From Sneathiella sedimenti (lineage in GTDB: Bacteria > Pseudomonadota > Alphaproteobacteria > Sneathiellales > Sneathiellaceae): DNA of 64,000 nucleotides. A model generated the notes under the pieces. That model made no database searches. It saw only the letters and a list, made by a program, of their open reading frames with translations, and had not been told where the DNA came from. A program made the position numbers and the translations under genes. The stretch lies in the NCBI RefSeq assembly GCF_017313765.1, contig NZ_JAFLNC010000002.1:248001-312000 (forward strand), read 5' to 3'. Below are positions 17,880 to 26,068 of the stretch, piece by piece. Each line of letters starts with the position of its first letter. Position 1 is the stretch's first letter.

Positions 17880-18665
17880 ATGGGTCGATTAGCAGGTAAA
17901 ACAGCAATTATCACTGGCGCAGGGAGTGGAATTGGTTTCTCCACCGTAGCTCTCTTTGCAAATGAAGGTGCAAATGTTGTCATTTGTGATATCAGCGAAG
18001 AGAGCTGCGAGTGCGCGTATAAAGAAATTACTACGGCAAACGGCAGTGCTTTATCGCAGCCTATGGATGTGACTGAAGAAGGCGATTGGCATGACGTATT
18101 CGCGAGGGCGGTTGAAAAATTCGGTCAGGTGGATGTTGTCATGAACTGCGCGGGTGTCGGTGACCAGTCTCCTATCGAGGAGACAACGGTTGATATTTTC
18201 GACAAGGTTTGCGACGTCAATTTGAAAGGTGTTTTTCTCGGTTGCAAGCATGCAATCTTGCACATGAAGAACCGGCCGGCGGACCTTCCTTCCGCTTCCA
18301 TAATCAATGTGTCTTCCACTGCCGGTTTCGTTGGTACAGCGCGGTCGGGAATTTATACCATGACCAAAGGGGGCGTCCGGCTTTTTTCGAAATCGGTGGC
18401 CGTGGAGGTGTCGGAGTTCGGGTATAATATCCGGTGCAATTCCCTGCATCCCGGCGGCACGGAAACACCGATGTTTGACAACTCGCTTGCGCAAAGAAAT
18501 GTATCGAAAGAGGCATTCAGTGAAATTGTAAAGCGGCGGAATCTTCTGGGCCGTCGCGCCAAGCCTTTTGAAATTGCCTACGGTGCCTTGTTCCTTGCAA
18601 GTGATGAATCGTCATTCATGACAGGGACTGAATTGGCGCTCGATGGCGGGTATGCAGCACGATGA
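17880..18665 (+). CDS. SDR family NAD(P)-dependent oxidoreductase
   Basis: Classical short-chain dehydrogenase of about 261 aa. The cofactor motif is GAGSGIG (residues 13-19), then NCAGVG, and the catalytic residues are S146 with Y159-x3-K163. D37 after the second strand (VVICDIS) favours NAD over NADP. The ATG at 17880 starts the canonical N-terminus; the frame is open upstream but lies inside the hydrolase gene. It probably oxidises a hydroxy intermediate, either a 3-hydroxyacyl-CoA or an alicyclic alcohol. Confidence 0.9.
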   Translation: MGRLAGKTAIITGAGSGIGFSTVALFANEGANVVICDISEESCECAYKEITTANGSALSQPMDVTEEGDWHDVFARAVEKFGQVDVVMNCAGVGDQSPIEETTVDIFDKVCDVNLKGVFLGCKHAILHMKNRPADLPSASIINVSSTAGFVGTARSGIYTMTKGGVRLFSKSVAVEVSEFGYNIRCNSLHPGGTETPMFDNSLAQRNVSKEAFSEIVKRRNLLGRRAKPFEIAYGALFLASDESSFMTGTELALDGGYAAR

Positions 18666-18818
18666 TATAGCGTTTTCTAATAGGTCTATTGCGAGTTTGG
18701 CCCTCGACGGAATTTTTCTCCAGCCAGTATTTATTTTTTCCTCCCAGAATTATGAATATAGATGGCGTTATAAAAATTCTGTCGGGGGTCATTCATTTTA
18801 TGCTTTGAAGTCATATAA

Positions 18819-18860
18819 TTAGATATCTAACTTGACTATTATTAGATATCTAATTAATTT
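18819..18860 (+). promoter_or_regulatory. Double TTAGATATCTAA operator and promoter of the crotonase operon
   Basis: Two exact copies of TTAGATATCTAA lie at 18819-18830 and 18842-18853, centres 23 bp apart. TTGACT (18832-18837) sits between them, and the second copy fills the spacer towards a weak TAATTT at 18855-18860. A regulator bound here would cover both core promoter elements. The MarR protein encoded at 25492 is the likely binder. Confidence 0.7.
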
Positions 18861-18915
18861 TTCCTTTATATAAAATATGCGCGTTGAACGCAGTAACCGG
18901 GGAGAAAATTTCATT

Positions 18916-19689
18916 ATGGTTTATCAGCCAGTACTTCTGGAAAAGAAAGACGGCGTTGCTCTTGTCACACTGAACAGGCCCGATGCAGGAAACGCAAGTG
19001 ATGCGGAAATGGCGAGAGAGCTCATTGCACTCTGGCCGACTCTGAAAGCGGATGAGGACGTTCGCGCTGTTGTTCTGACAGGTGCCGGTACACGCCATTT
19101 CTGTACCGGTGCAGACATGAAGCTGGCGTCTGACAAGGGGGATACGGGATTTGATGCTTGGGGAGATATTCCGGAAGATTTCTTTAAACCGGTGATTTGT
19201 GCCGTGAACGGCGTCGTTGCCGGTGGTGGCTGGCATTTCATGTGGCAGGCAGATTTCGCGATCGCATCGGAAAGCGCGACGTTTCTGGAACCCCATGTCA
19301 GCGTCGGCTGGGTACCTTTGCGTGAAATGCTGGGAATGGCCCTTCGCGTGCCGCAGGGGCCGATCCGCCGGATGGCTTACATGGGGACGGCGGAACGGAT
19401 GGATGCAAAACGTGCCTATGAACTCGGGATTGTGACGGAAGTCGTTCCGGCGGATGAATTGGTCGATCATGCCATGGAGCTTGCGACAATCATTGCAAAG
19501 CAGGCGCCACTGGCGGTTCAAGCGACGAAAGAAACGTTTCAGCGTGCGTTTGACCTGCGTTATGCGTGGCGGCCCTTGTATGATCACATGCATGAAAAGC
19601 GTATCCAGGTTGACTGGGAAAGTGAGGATGGCAAGGAGGGGCCGCGTGCCTTTGCCGAAAAACGCGCTCCGGTCTGGAAGGGCCGGTAG
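18916..19689 (+). CDS. Crotonase-fold (enoyl-CoA hydratase/isomerase) protein without the usual glutamates
   Basis: Crotonase-superfamily protein of about 257 aa. The oxyanion-hole segments HFCTGADMKL (61-70) and NGVVAGGGWHF (98-108) are present, so CoA thioester binding is likely. The two glutamates that act in enoyl-CoA hydratase align with H107 (GGGWH in place of GGGCE) and H127 (EPH in place of QPE). It is therefore probably not a simple hydratase; isomerase, lyase or ring hydrolase chemistry is possible. ATG at 18916 has GGGGAGA 10 nt upstream; the longer frame from 18877 has no ribosome site. First gene of a three-gene CoA module. Confidence 0.82.
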   Translation: MVYQPVLLEKKDGVALVTLNRPDAGNASDAEMARELIALWPTLKADEDVRAVVLTGAGTRHFCTGADMKLASDKGDTGFDAWGDIPEDFFKPVICAVNGVVAGGGWHFMWQADFAIASESATFLEPHVSVGWVPLREMLGMALRVPQGPIRRMAYMGTAERMDAKRAYELGIVTEVVPADELVDHAMELATIIAKQAPLAVQATKETFQRAFDLRYAWRPLYDHMHEKRIQVDWESEDGKEGPRAFAEKRAPVWKGR

Positions 19690-19691
19690 GC

Positions 19692-20960
19692 ATGGCGCGT
19701 GAGCTCCCAATGTCTGAAAATGCGGGCCTGCTTTCTAATTTGCGTGTTCTCGATATTTCCAGTTACATCGCAGCGCCCGCCGCGGCGATGATCTTGGGTG
19801 ACTTTGGGGCGGATGTCATAAAAATAGAGCCTCCGGGTTCAGGCGATCCCTACCGTGTCTTTCAGAATTCCCCTGGCAATCCGGCAAGCGACATTGCCTA
19901 TGGTTGGCAAATGGACAACCGCAACAAGCGAAGCCTGGCACTTGACCTGGCGGGGGGTGCTGGCCGGACGGCTTTTAAACGAATGGTCGGACTTGCAGAT
20001 GTCGTCATTGTCAATATGCCGCTCAAAAGCCGGGCGAAGCTGTCACTGACTTATGAAGATTTGAAATGCCTTAACCCTCGGCTGATATACGCGTCCTTGA
20101 CGGCCTATGGTGAGCAGGGTCCAGAAGCTGACCGGTCCGGATTTGATCATACTGCCTTATGGGCACGGACGGGCATGATGGACACTGTGAGGCCCGCTCC
20201 GGAATCACCGCCGTCCCGGTCTGCTCTTGGTATGGGGGACCATGCATCGGGCATGACATTATTCGGGGCCATCATGATGGCCTTATACAGACGAGAAATT
20301 ACGGGAGAGGGATCATCGGTGCAGACCAACCTGATGGCGAACGGCCTCTGGTGCAACGCAGTGCAGGTGCAGGCCATGTTGTGCGGCGCTGAATATGCCT
20401 ATCGGCCGGCACGTGAGCAGGCGGATAACGCCCTGCATAATCTTTACAAGACGTCCGATGACCGCTGGTTCCATCTTGTGGTCATACCCGAGGAAAAGCG
20501 CTGGCCGGTTCTGTTGCAGGTGATCGATCGGGAGGATCTCTCGACCGATACTCGGTTTGACACAGTCGCAAAACGGCACGCGAACGCCTCCGATTTGGTG
20601 AAGGTTCTGGATGAGGTTTTTCTCTGCCAGACGATGCAGCATTGGCAGGCAAAACTTGATGCGGCGGGCATCCCGCTAGGTGTTGTCCAGAGGCTGCGTG
20701 ATATTCCCGAGGACCGGCAGATGAACGAGAGCGATGCCTTAACGCCCTTGCACGGACTTGAGGGGCAGACAGATCGCACCGTTAACAGCCCGATTTGGGT
20801 TGCAGAGATGCCGAAACGGCCCGCACAAAGAGCGCCGGAGCATGGGGAACATAGTGAAGATATTCTGGAAGAGTTTGGGTTCTCCCAGGACGAGATCAAT
20901 GGATTGCTGCAAGACGGGGCGGTTCAGTCAATTAAGAAGCGGGAACAGGGCATCAGCTAG
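19692..20960 (+). CDS. CoA transferase family III (CaiB/BaiF)
   Basis: Protein of 422 aa that transfers CoA between carboxylic acids. The catalytic aspartate is D152 in SGFDHTALWARTG, preceded by the family segment LRVLDISSYIAAPAAAMILGDFGAD and IKIEPPGSGDPYR, and by DNRNKRSLALDL near residue 75. An alternative start at 19710 would be six residues shorter. The gene starts 2 nt after the crotonase stop. It most likely activates the imported acid, or an intermediate acid, using succinyl-CoA or acetyl-CoA (inference). Confidence 0.92.
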   Translation: MARELPMSENAGLLSNLRVLDISSYIAAPAAAMILGDFGADVIKIEPPGSGDPYRVFQNSPGNPASDIAYGWQMDNRNKRSLALDLAGGAGRTAFKRMVGLADVVIVNMPLKSRAKLSLTYEDLKCLNPRLIYASLTAYGEQGPEADRSGFDHTALWARTGMMDTVRPAPESPPSRSALGMGDHASGMTLFGAIMMALYRREITGEGSSVQTNLMANGLWCNAVQVQAMLCGAEYAYRPAREQADNALHNLYKTSDDRWFHLVVIPEEKRWPVLLQVIDREDLSTDTRFDTVAKRHANASDLVKVLDEVFLCQTMQHWQAKLDAAGIPLGVVQRLRDIPEDRQMNESDALTPLHGLEGQTDRTVNSPIWVAEMPKRPAQRAPEHGEHSEDILEEFGFSQDEINGLLQDGAVQSIKKREQGIS

Positions 20961-20995
20961 ACCGGAAGGTTCCGCGATTGGGGAGTAAGGTGAGC

Positions 20996-22162
20996 ATGGA
21001 TTTGGGATGGACTGAGGAGCAGATGGCGATACGGGACGCTATCGATAGAAAGTGCCGCAAATACGGTGATAGCTATTGGCTGGACCGGGACAGGGATGGC
21101 CGGTTTCCGGAGGAGTTCGTAAAAGACATCGCGGAGGATGGCTGGCTCGGCATAGCCATGCCCGAAGAATTTGGCGGTGCCGGCCTGGGCCTGACAGAAG
21201 CCTGTATCATGATGCAGACCATCACCCAATCCGGGGCCGGCTATACGGGCGGTGGCGGCGTTCATATCAATATTTTCGGTCCCAGCCCGATCGTTGCCTA
21301 TGGAACAACGGAGCAAAAGCAACGCATGCTGCCGCCCCTTATTCGAGGGGAAGACCGATGCTGCTTTGGGGTGACGGAGCCCAATGCCGGACTGGATACG
21401 TCATCTATCGAAACCCGCGCGGAATGGGACGGGGAAAAATATATCGTCAATGGTCGAAAAATGTGGACGTCCACCGCACAGACAGCGAATAAAATTCTGC
21501 TGCTAGCCCGGACGACGCCGCGCGACCAGGCAGATAAACCAACTGGCGGGATGTCGCTTTTTTATACAGATCTCGACCGGAATTATGTTGATGTCCAGCG
21601 TATCGAAAAAATGGGCAGGAAAGCTGTTGATTCCAATGCGGTCTTCATAGATGGATTGCCTGTTTCAAAAGATGATCTTATCGGCGAAGAAGGGAAGGGG
21701 TTTAAGTATATTCTTCACGGAATGAATGCGGAGCGCATACTTATCGGTGCGGAAACAGTCGGTTTCGGCCGTGCGGGATTACGCAAGGCGGTTGAATACG
21801 CGAAAGAGAGGGTGGTTTTTGGCAGGCCAATCGGCATGAACCAGGGAATTCAACATCCCTTGGCCGACGCGTGGGCACAGCTCGAGGCGGCAAATCTGAT
21901 GTGTTTTCAGGCCGCCAAGCTCTACGATGCCGGAAAGCCTTGTGGCGCCGAAGCAAATGCGGCGAAATATCTTGCGGCTGAAGCAGGTTTTAAGGCCTGT
22001 GAGAGAGCGGTACTGACGCATGGGGGAATGGGTTACGCCAAAGAATTCCATGTTGAACGATACTTCCGGGAAATATTTCTTGCGCGCATAGCACCCGTTA
22101 GTCGGGAAATGATCTTGAACTACATCGGGGAGCATGTTCTGGGCCTGCCGAAGTCTTACTGA
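20996..22162 (+). CDS. Acyl-CoA dehydrogenase family protein
   Basis: FAD-dependent dehydrogenase of about 388 aa. Visible segments are AMPEEFGGAGLGLTEA, CCFGVTEPNAGLDTSSIETRA (the CFGVTEP signature), KMWTSTAQTANK and the C-terminal LTHGGMGYAKEFHVERYFRE. Where medium-chain enzymes have the catalytic Glu in YEGTSE, this protein has IAPVSREM, so the base must lie elsewhere, as in other subfamilies with this tail. ATG at 20996 follows GGGAG; GTG at 20990 or TTG at 20978 are less likely. It should introduce a double bond into a CoA ester made by the preceding transferase. Confidence 0.9.
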   Translation: MDLGWTEEQMAIRDAIDRKCRKYGDSYWLDRDRDGRFPEEFVKDIAEDGWLGIAMPEEFGGAGLGLTEACIMMQTITQSGAGYTGGGGVHINIFGPSPIVAYGTTEQKQRMLPPLIRGEDRCCFGVTEPNAGLDTSSIETRAEWDGEKYIVNGRKMWTSTAQTANKILLLARTTPRDQADKPTGGMSLFYTDLDRNYVDVQRIEKMGRKAVDSNAVFIDGLPVSKDDLIGEEGKGFKYILHGMNAERILIGAETVGFGRAGLRKAVEYAKERVVFGRPIGMNQGIQHPLADAWAQLEAANLMCFQAAKLYDAGKPCGAEANAAKYLAAEAGFKACERAVLTHGGMGYAKEFHVERYFREIFLARIAPVSREMILNYIGEHVLGLPKSY

Positions 22163-22191
22163 GCCAATCAGAAAGCGGGTTTAGAGTAACC

Positions 22192-22220
22192 TTGACAATA
22201 ATTAGATATCTAATAATAAT
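22192..22220 (+). promoter_or_regulatory. dctPQM promoter with operator inside the spacer
   Basis: TTGACA at 22192-22197 and AATAAT at 22215-22220 (5 of 6 consensus matches) are separated by exactly 17 nt. The perfect 14-bp palindrome ATTAGATATCTAAT fills 22201-22214 of that spacer and abuts the -10 element. This is a classical repressor arrangement and the clearest example in the regulon. Confidence 0.8.
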
Positions 22221-22334
22221 TTGATCGGGATGTCAGGAAATGGGGAATAAAACTGAGAAGCAACGGCGAATTTCGGGAGCAACAATAACCGCCCGCTCTT
22301 TGACGTGCCAACAAAACCAAGAGGGAGGAATTCT

Positions 22335-23405
22335 ATGAAACTATTTAAAAAATGCTCGGTCGCCCTGGCGGCGCTCGCGATATCCGGCGCGGTTACACTT
22401 TCATCATCCGCCAAGGCAGAAACAATGCTGCGATGGTCTGATGGCCAACCGAACCGGGGCGTGAACTCTGAAACCTTGCAATGGATGGCGAGTGAGCTTG
22501 AAAAACGTAGTAATGGAGACCTCGGCGTTGAATTCCATTGGGGCGGGGCGTTGTTTAAATCGAAGTCTGCCGTCAAGGGCGTAGGGACCCGGTCCGCTGA
22601 TATTGCGACCATTATTGCGGCATATACACCAAAAGAACTCGTCGCCTACAGTGTCGGGGATATTCCACTTCCAAACTCTGACGTCTGGGTCGGCATGCGG
22701 GCCATGTATGAACTGGCCACCACACACCCGGCTCTTAAAAAGATGTTTGATGATCTTAACCTGGTGTATCTAACAAATCTGTCGACCAGTGCGATTGAAA
22801 TCCTGTGTAAAGACAAGTTCATCAATACTCTGGATGATTTAAAAGGTGTAAAAATGCGGGCTGTCGGCCCTTATGGTCGTATATTCAAGGACCTTGGTGC
22901 CGATGTCGCGCGGTTGAGTCAGGCGAAAGTCTATAACGCGCTGGACTCTGGAATTGTAGAGTGTAACCAGAACTATATGTACTCAATCGAAGTCTTCAAG
23001 CAGAATGACGTTGCAAAGAAGCTGACGAAGCTTGATTGGGGGCAACATCTTGCCTTTGGCGTGGTGATGAACAAGGAGACATACGAGGGATTATCCGACG
23101 CAAACCGTCAGGTGTTGCAGGAAGTATCCTCTGATTTCATTGATCAGTTTGCGCGTCGGATTCAGGAAGCGAATATCAAGGCACTTGAAAGAATGACGAG
23201 CGGGGATAGCCCGCTGGAAGTTGCGGAAATGGATCCGAATGAAAAGGCCAAGCTGGAAAAAATGGGATTTGATACTGTCCCGAACTGGATTGAACGGGCA
23301 AATGATGCCGGTCTTCCAGGGCAGGATATTTTCGATAGCTACATGGCACTAGTCGCGAAATATGAAAAAATTCGTGATGAAAAAGGCTATCCGTGGAACA
23401 ACTAG
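22335..23405 (+). CDS. dctP: TRAP transporter substrate-binding protein (DctP family)
   Basis: Periplasmic receptor of about 356 aa for a TRAP transporter. A signal peptide covers about residues 1-28 (SSSAKA before ETMLRW). The DctP-type body includes LDDLKGVKMRAVGPYGRIF with the conserved Arg that pairs with the ligand carboxylate, and a VYNALDSGIVECNQ segment. The ATG at 22335 has an excellent GAGGGAGGA 6 nt upstream. The operator-carrying promoter at 22192-22220 lies in front. The ligand should be a carboxylated aromatic or alicyclic compound, judging from the regulon. Confidence 0.92.
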   Translation: MKLFKKCSVALAALAISGAVTLSSSAKAETMLRWSDGQPNRGVNSETLQWMASELEKRSNGDLGVEFHWGGALFKSKSAVKGVGTRSADIATIIAAYTPKELVAYSVGDIPLPNSDVWVGMRAMYELATTHPALKKMFDDLNLVYLTNLSTSAIEILCKDKFINTLDDLKGVKMRAVGPYGRIFKDLGADVARLSQAKVYNALDSGIVECNQNYMYSIEVFKQNDVAKKLTKLDWGQHLAFGVVMNKETYEGLSDANRQVLQEVSSDFIDQFARRIQEANIKALERMTSGDSPLEVAEMDPNEKAKLEKMGFDTVPNWIERANDAGLPGQDIFDSYMALVAKYEKIRDEKGYPWNN

Positions 23406-23950
23406 ATCTCCCGAATGAGCGATCGCAGGGCCATCGAGGTGTGGACCCTGCGTTCCTCGTCTGGCTTGAAAATGCCGGCGTGGTCGTCTCATCCATTACA
23501 ATCGTCATACTGGCCGGTGTGATCACCACTTCCGTGGTCGGAAGAACTTTCTTCGGTTCCATGATTCCGGACGACCTGGTTATTTCCGGGGAGTTGATGG
23601 TGACACTGGTCGCTCTTCCATGGGCGTATATTACGGCGGAGCGCGGCCATATCGCCGTGGAATTGTTTACCAACTGGGTATCAGACCGGGCGCGTATAAA
23701 GCTGGACATTCTCGCCGCTGTTGTCGGGCTCGCGATGATAGGTCCGCTTACCTGGGCGACAGGAATCGCGCTTTGGCAGGCGATTGACTATGGCAGCTAT
23801 TTTGACGGCGAGTTCTTCCTGCCTGAATGGCCAGGCCGGTCAATGTTCTTTCTTGGATTTTTTATGATGCTTATCAGGCTTTTCCTCATTCTGGCGGAAG
23901 ACATTGCGCGCCTGATTTATAACGGCAAGACAGAAAAAGGGCGCAAGTAA
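23393..23950 (+). CDS. dctQ: TRAP transporter small permease subunit (DctQ)
   Basis: Membrane protein of 185 aa with four hydrophobic segments, including a first helix around residues 28-55 and the WAYITAERGHIAVELF segment typical of DctQ (conserved Glu-Arg-Gly-His). It starts with a GTG inside the last codons of dctP (13-nt overlap) and has no in-frame ATG near the N-terminus. It ends within the ATG of dctM (1-nt overlap), showing tight translational coupling. Confidence 0.88.
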   Translation: MEQLDLPNERSQGHRGVDPAFLVWLENAGVVVSSITIVILAGVITTSVVGRTFFGSMIPDDLVISGELMVTLVALPWAYITAERGHIAVELFTNWVSDRARIKLDILAAVVGLAMIGPLTWATGIALWQAIDYGSYFDGEFFLPEWPGRSMFFLGFFMMLIRLFLILAEDIARLIYNGKTEKGRK

Positions 23951-25293
23951 TGGATCCGTTCTTACTCGGCATTTGCGGTTTTGCGATTGTTATTATCCTG
24001 CTCGCGCTAAGGGTTCCGATTGCATTCTGCCTTGGCTCCGTCGCGGTAGCCTGTACGTTTTTGTTCTACGCTTGGCCTCATGGGGGTGAGTTCAACGGAT
24101 CGGCGGGGTGGCGCTCTGCAACCACCATCCTGACATCTAACAGCTATGATTTTGTCCATTCGTTCGAGTTGACGATGGTGCCGTTGTTCATCCTTCTGAG
24201 CCAGGTCGCCTATCATGCCGGCATTACGACGGACATTTATAATTCCGCGCGTGTCTGGCTTGCGCGCGTGCCGGGCGGGTTGGCGATCGCGTCAATCCTT
24301 GGCTGTGGTGGGTTCTCGGCCATTACGGGGTCAAGTGTAGCCTGCGCGGCCGCGATGGGCAGGATTTGCACACCGGAGATGCTGAAAGCCGGATACGGTC
24401 AAAGGCTCGCGACCTCTTCTGTCGCAGTGGGGGGCACTCTGGGCTCTCTGATTCCACCAAGCGTGCCCTTTATTCTCTATGGAATATTCACAGAGACATC
24501 CATCAGCAAACTTTTCCTCGCCGGTATCTTGCCCGGTATAATTTCGCTGGTCGGCTATATTATCGTTGTATTGATCTGGGTTAAGATGAGCCCAAGCGAA
24601 GCCCCGCAGTTTTCTGAAGAAAAGAAACCTGGCGACCGCCGCCGCGCTGCGCTCAAGGCCTGGCCGGCCGTTCTCCTGTTTCTGATAATTGTCGTTGGTA
24701 TTTATGGCGGTGTGTTTACAACAACGGAAGCCGCCGGCATTAGTGCCGTCACAGCCATATTTCTCGGTGTGATGATGCGACGGTTGTCTTTTGCCAGCTT
24801 TATCCTGTCGCTTCGTGAAACGGCCTATCAGACGGCAATGATTTTTATGATTGTCTTTGGCGCGAAAATTTTTGTTTCCTTCATATCGCTCACCGGTGTA
24901 TCGCCCTGGTTGATTGCTCAGGTTCAGGCTGCCAATGTTTCCGACTGGATCGTAATCGCTATCCTGTGCCTTATGTTCCTGGTTCTGGGCATGTTTCTGG
25001 ACCCGATCGGGATCTTGTTGCTGACCCTCCCGGTTTCGATCCCGCTGGTTGAGAATATGGGGCTGGATTTGATCTGGTTCGGCGTCATTGTCGTGAAACT
25101 GCTGGAAATAGGGCTGATAACGCCGCCCGTCGGCCTCAACGCCTTTATAATTAAAGCGGTAGGCGGGAAGGATATTCAGATACATTCCATTTTCGCCGGC
25201 ATTTCAAGATTTTTGATCGTCGAAGTCGTGATCCTGGTGATGCTATTGCTTTTCCCGATACTGTCTTTGTTGATACCGAATACGATGTATTGA
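23950..25293 (+). CDS. dctM: TRAP transporter large permease subunit (DctM)
   Basis: Integral membrane protein of 447 aa forming the transport channel. About 11-12 hydrophobic segments are present. Family motifs include GCGGFSAITGSSVACAAAMG and the following GGTLGSLIPPSVPFILYG region, and LVLGMFLDPIGILLLTLP near residue 340. It completes the DctPQM system together with the two preceding genes. About 200 nt without a gene follow, before the MarR gene. Confidence 0.93.
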   Translation: MDPFLLGICGFAIVIILLALRVPIAFCLGSVAVACTFLFYAWPHGGEFNGSAGWRSATTILTSNSYDFVHSFELTMVPLFILLSQVAYHAGITTDIYNSARVWLARVPGGLAIASILGCGGFSAITGSSVACAAAMGRICTPEMLKAGYGQRLATSSVAVGGTLGSLIPPSVPFILYGIFTETSISKLFLAGILPGIISLVGYIIVVLIWVKMSPSEAPQFSEEKKPGDRRRAALKAWPAVLLFLIIVVGIYGGVFTTTEAAGISAVTAIFLGVMMRRLSFASFILSLRETAYQTAMIFMIVFGAKIFVSFISLTGVSPWLIAQVQAANVSDWIVIAILCLMFLVLGMFLDPIGILLLTLPVSIPLVENMGLDLIWFGVIVVKLLEIGLITPPVGLNAFIIKAVGGKDIQIHSIFAGISRFLIVEVVILVMLLLFPILSLLIPNTMY

Positions 25294-25491
25294 CGGTTTG
25301 GAATTGAGCGGTATTTATCGTAATACATGGGTGTCGGAAACAGAGCAGTTTGGGGCGTAATTAATTGCCTCATATCCGTTTCAGTTCTATACACAACAAG
25401 GTTCGCCGCGTCGGGTTTTCAGTGCCCGACATTGAAGGCAGGGAAAACTTCGCGACCGTGTGAGACATGAATTCGCAACTTAAAGGCAATT

Positions 25492-26052
25492 ATGGCCAAA
25501 CAGAAAAAAGTGACAGTTGAGGCAGATGCAACAACCCGGGCTATTCTAGAGCATTGGGATCATATCAAGCCGAATGACCGGATTGCGCATCTCGTGCGGG
25601 ATCTGGCGCGTGGATTTACGCGTTCTTTGCAAACCCGTTTGGCGGACCATGGGGTATCTTTCGGTCACTGGATTTTCCTTCGGGCCATGTGGCACAAGGA
25701 CGGGGTGACACAGCGTGACCTGGCGGTACAAGTTGGGCTAACAGAGCCGACGACCCATACGGCCATTACGAAAATGGTTGAGCTCGGCTATGTCAGTCGT
25801 AGACGCAAGGCCGGCAACCTAAAAAAGCAATATATCTTCCTTACGAAGGAGGGGCGGGAGCTGGAAAACAAACTCGTACCTCTGGCCCAGGATGTGAACA
25901 AGGTTGCGCTCGAAGGCATTGATGATGAAACGCAAAAGATTGTCCGCAACAGCTTGTTGACAATGATCCACAATCTCGCAGTGGATGAAGCGCTTTCGCT
26001 TGCCGACGGGAAAAAAATCCCGTCGACACGAAGCCTTGGCATAAGAAGCTAG
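25492..26052 (+). CDS. MarR family transcriptional regulator
   Basis: Winged helix-turn-helix regulator of 186 aa. The recognition region is TQRDLAVQVGLTEPTTHTAITKMVELGYVSRRR at roughly residues 76-108, followed by a wing (KKQYIFLTKEGRELE), as in MarR proteins of aromatic catabolism. It is monocistronic and convergent with the oxygenase gene (16-nt gap). It is the only regulator within the block bearing TTAGATATCTAA operators, so it is the likely binder; no copy of the palindrome lies before its own gene, so it is probably not autoregulated through this site. The 198-nt upstream gap has only a short dyad, GTCGGG/CCCGAC at 25410-25430. Confidence 0.9.
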   Translation: MAKQKKVTVEADATTRAILEHWDHIKPNDRIAHLVRDLARGFTRSLQTRLADHGVSFGHWIFLRAMWHKDGVTQRDLAVQVGLTEPTTHTAITKMVELGYVSRRRKAGNLKKQYIFLTKEGRELENKLVPLAQDVNKVALEGIDDETQKIVRNSLLTMIHNLAVDEALSLADGKKIPSTRSLGIRS

Positions 26053-26068
26053 TTTGCGGAGCGTCGGG

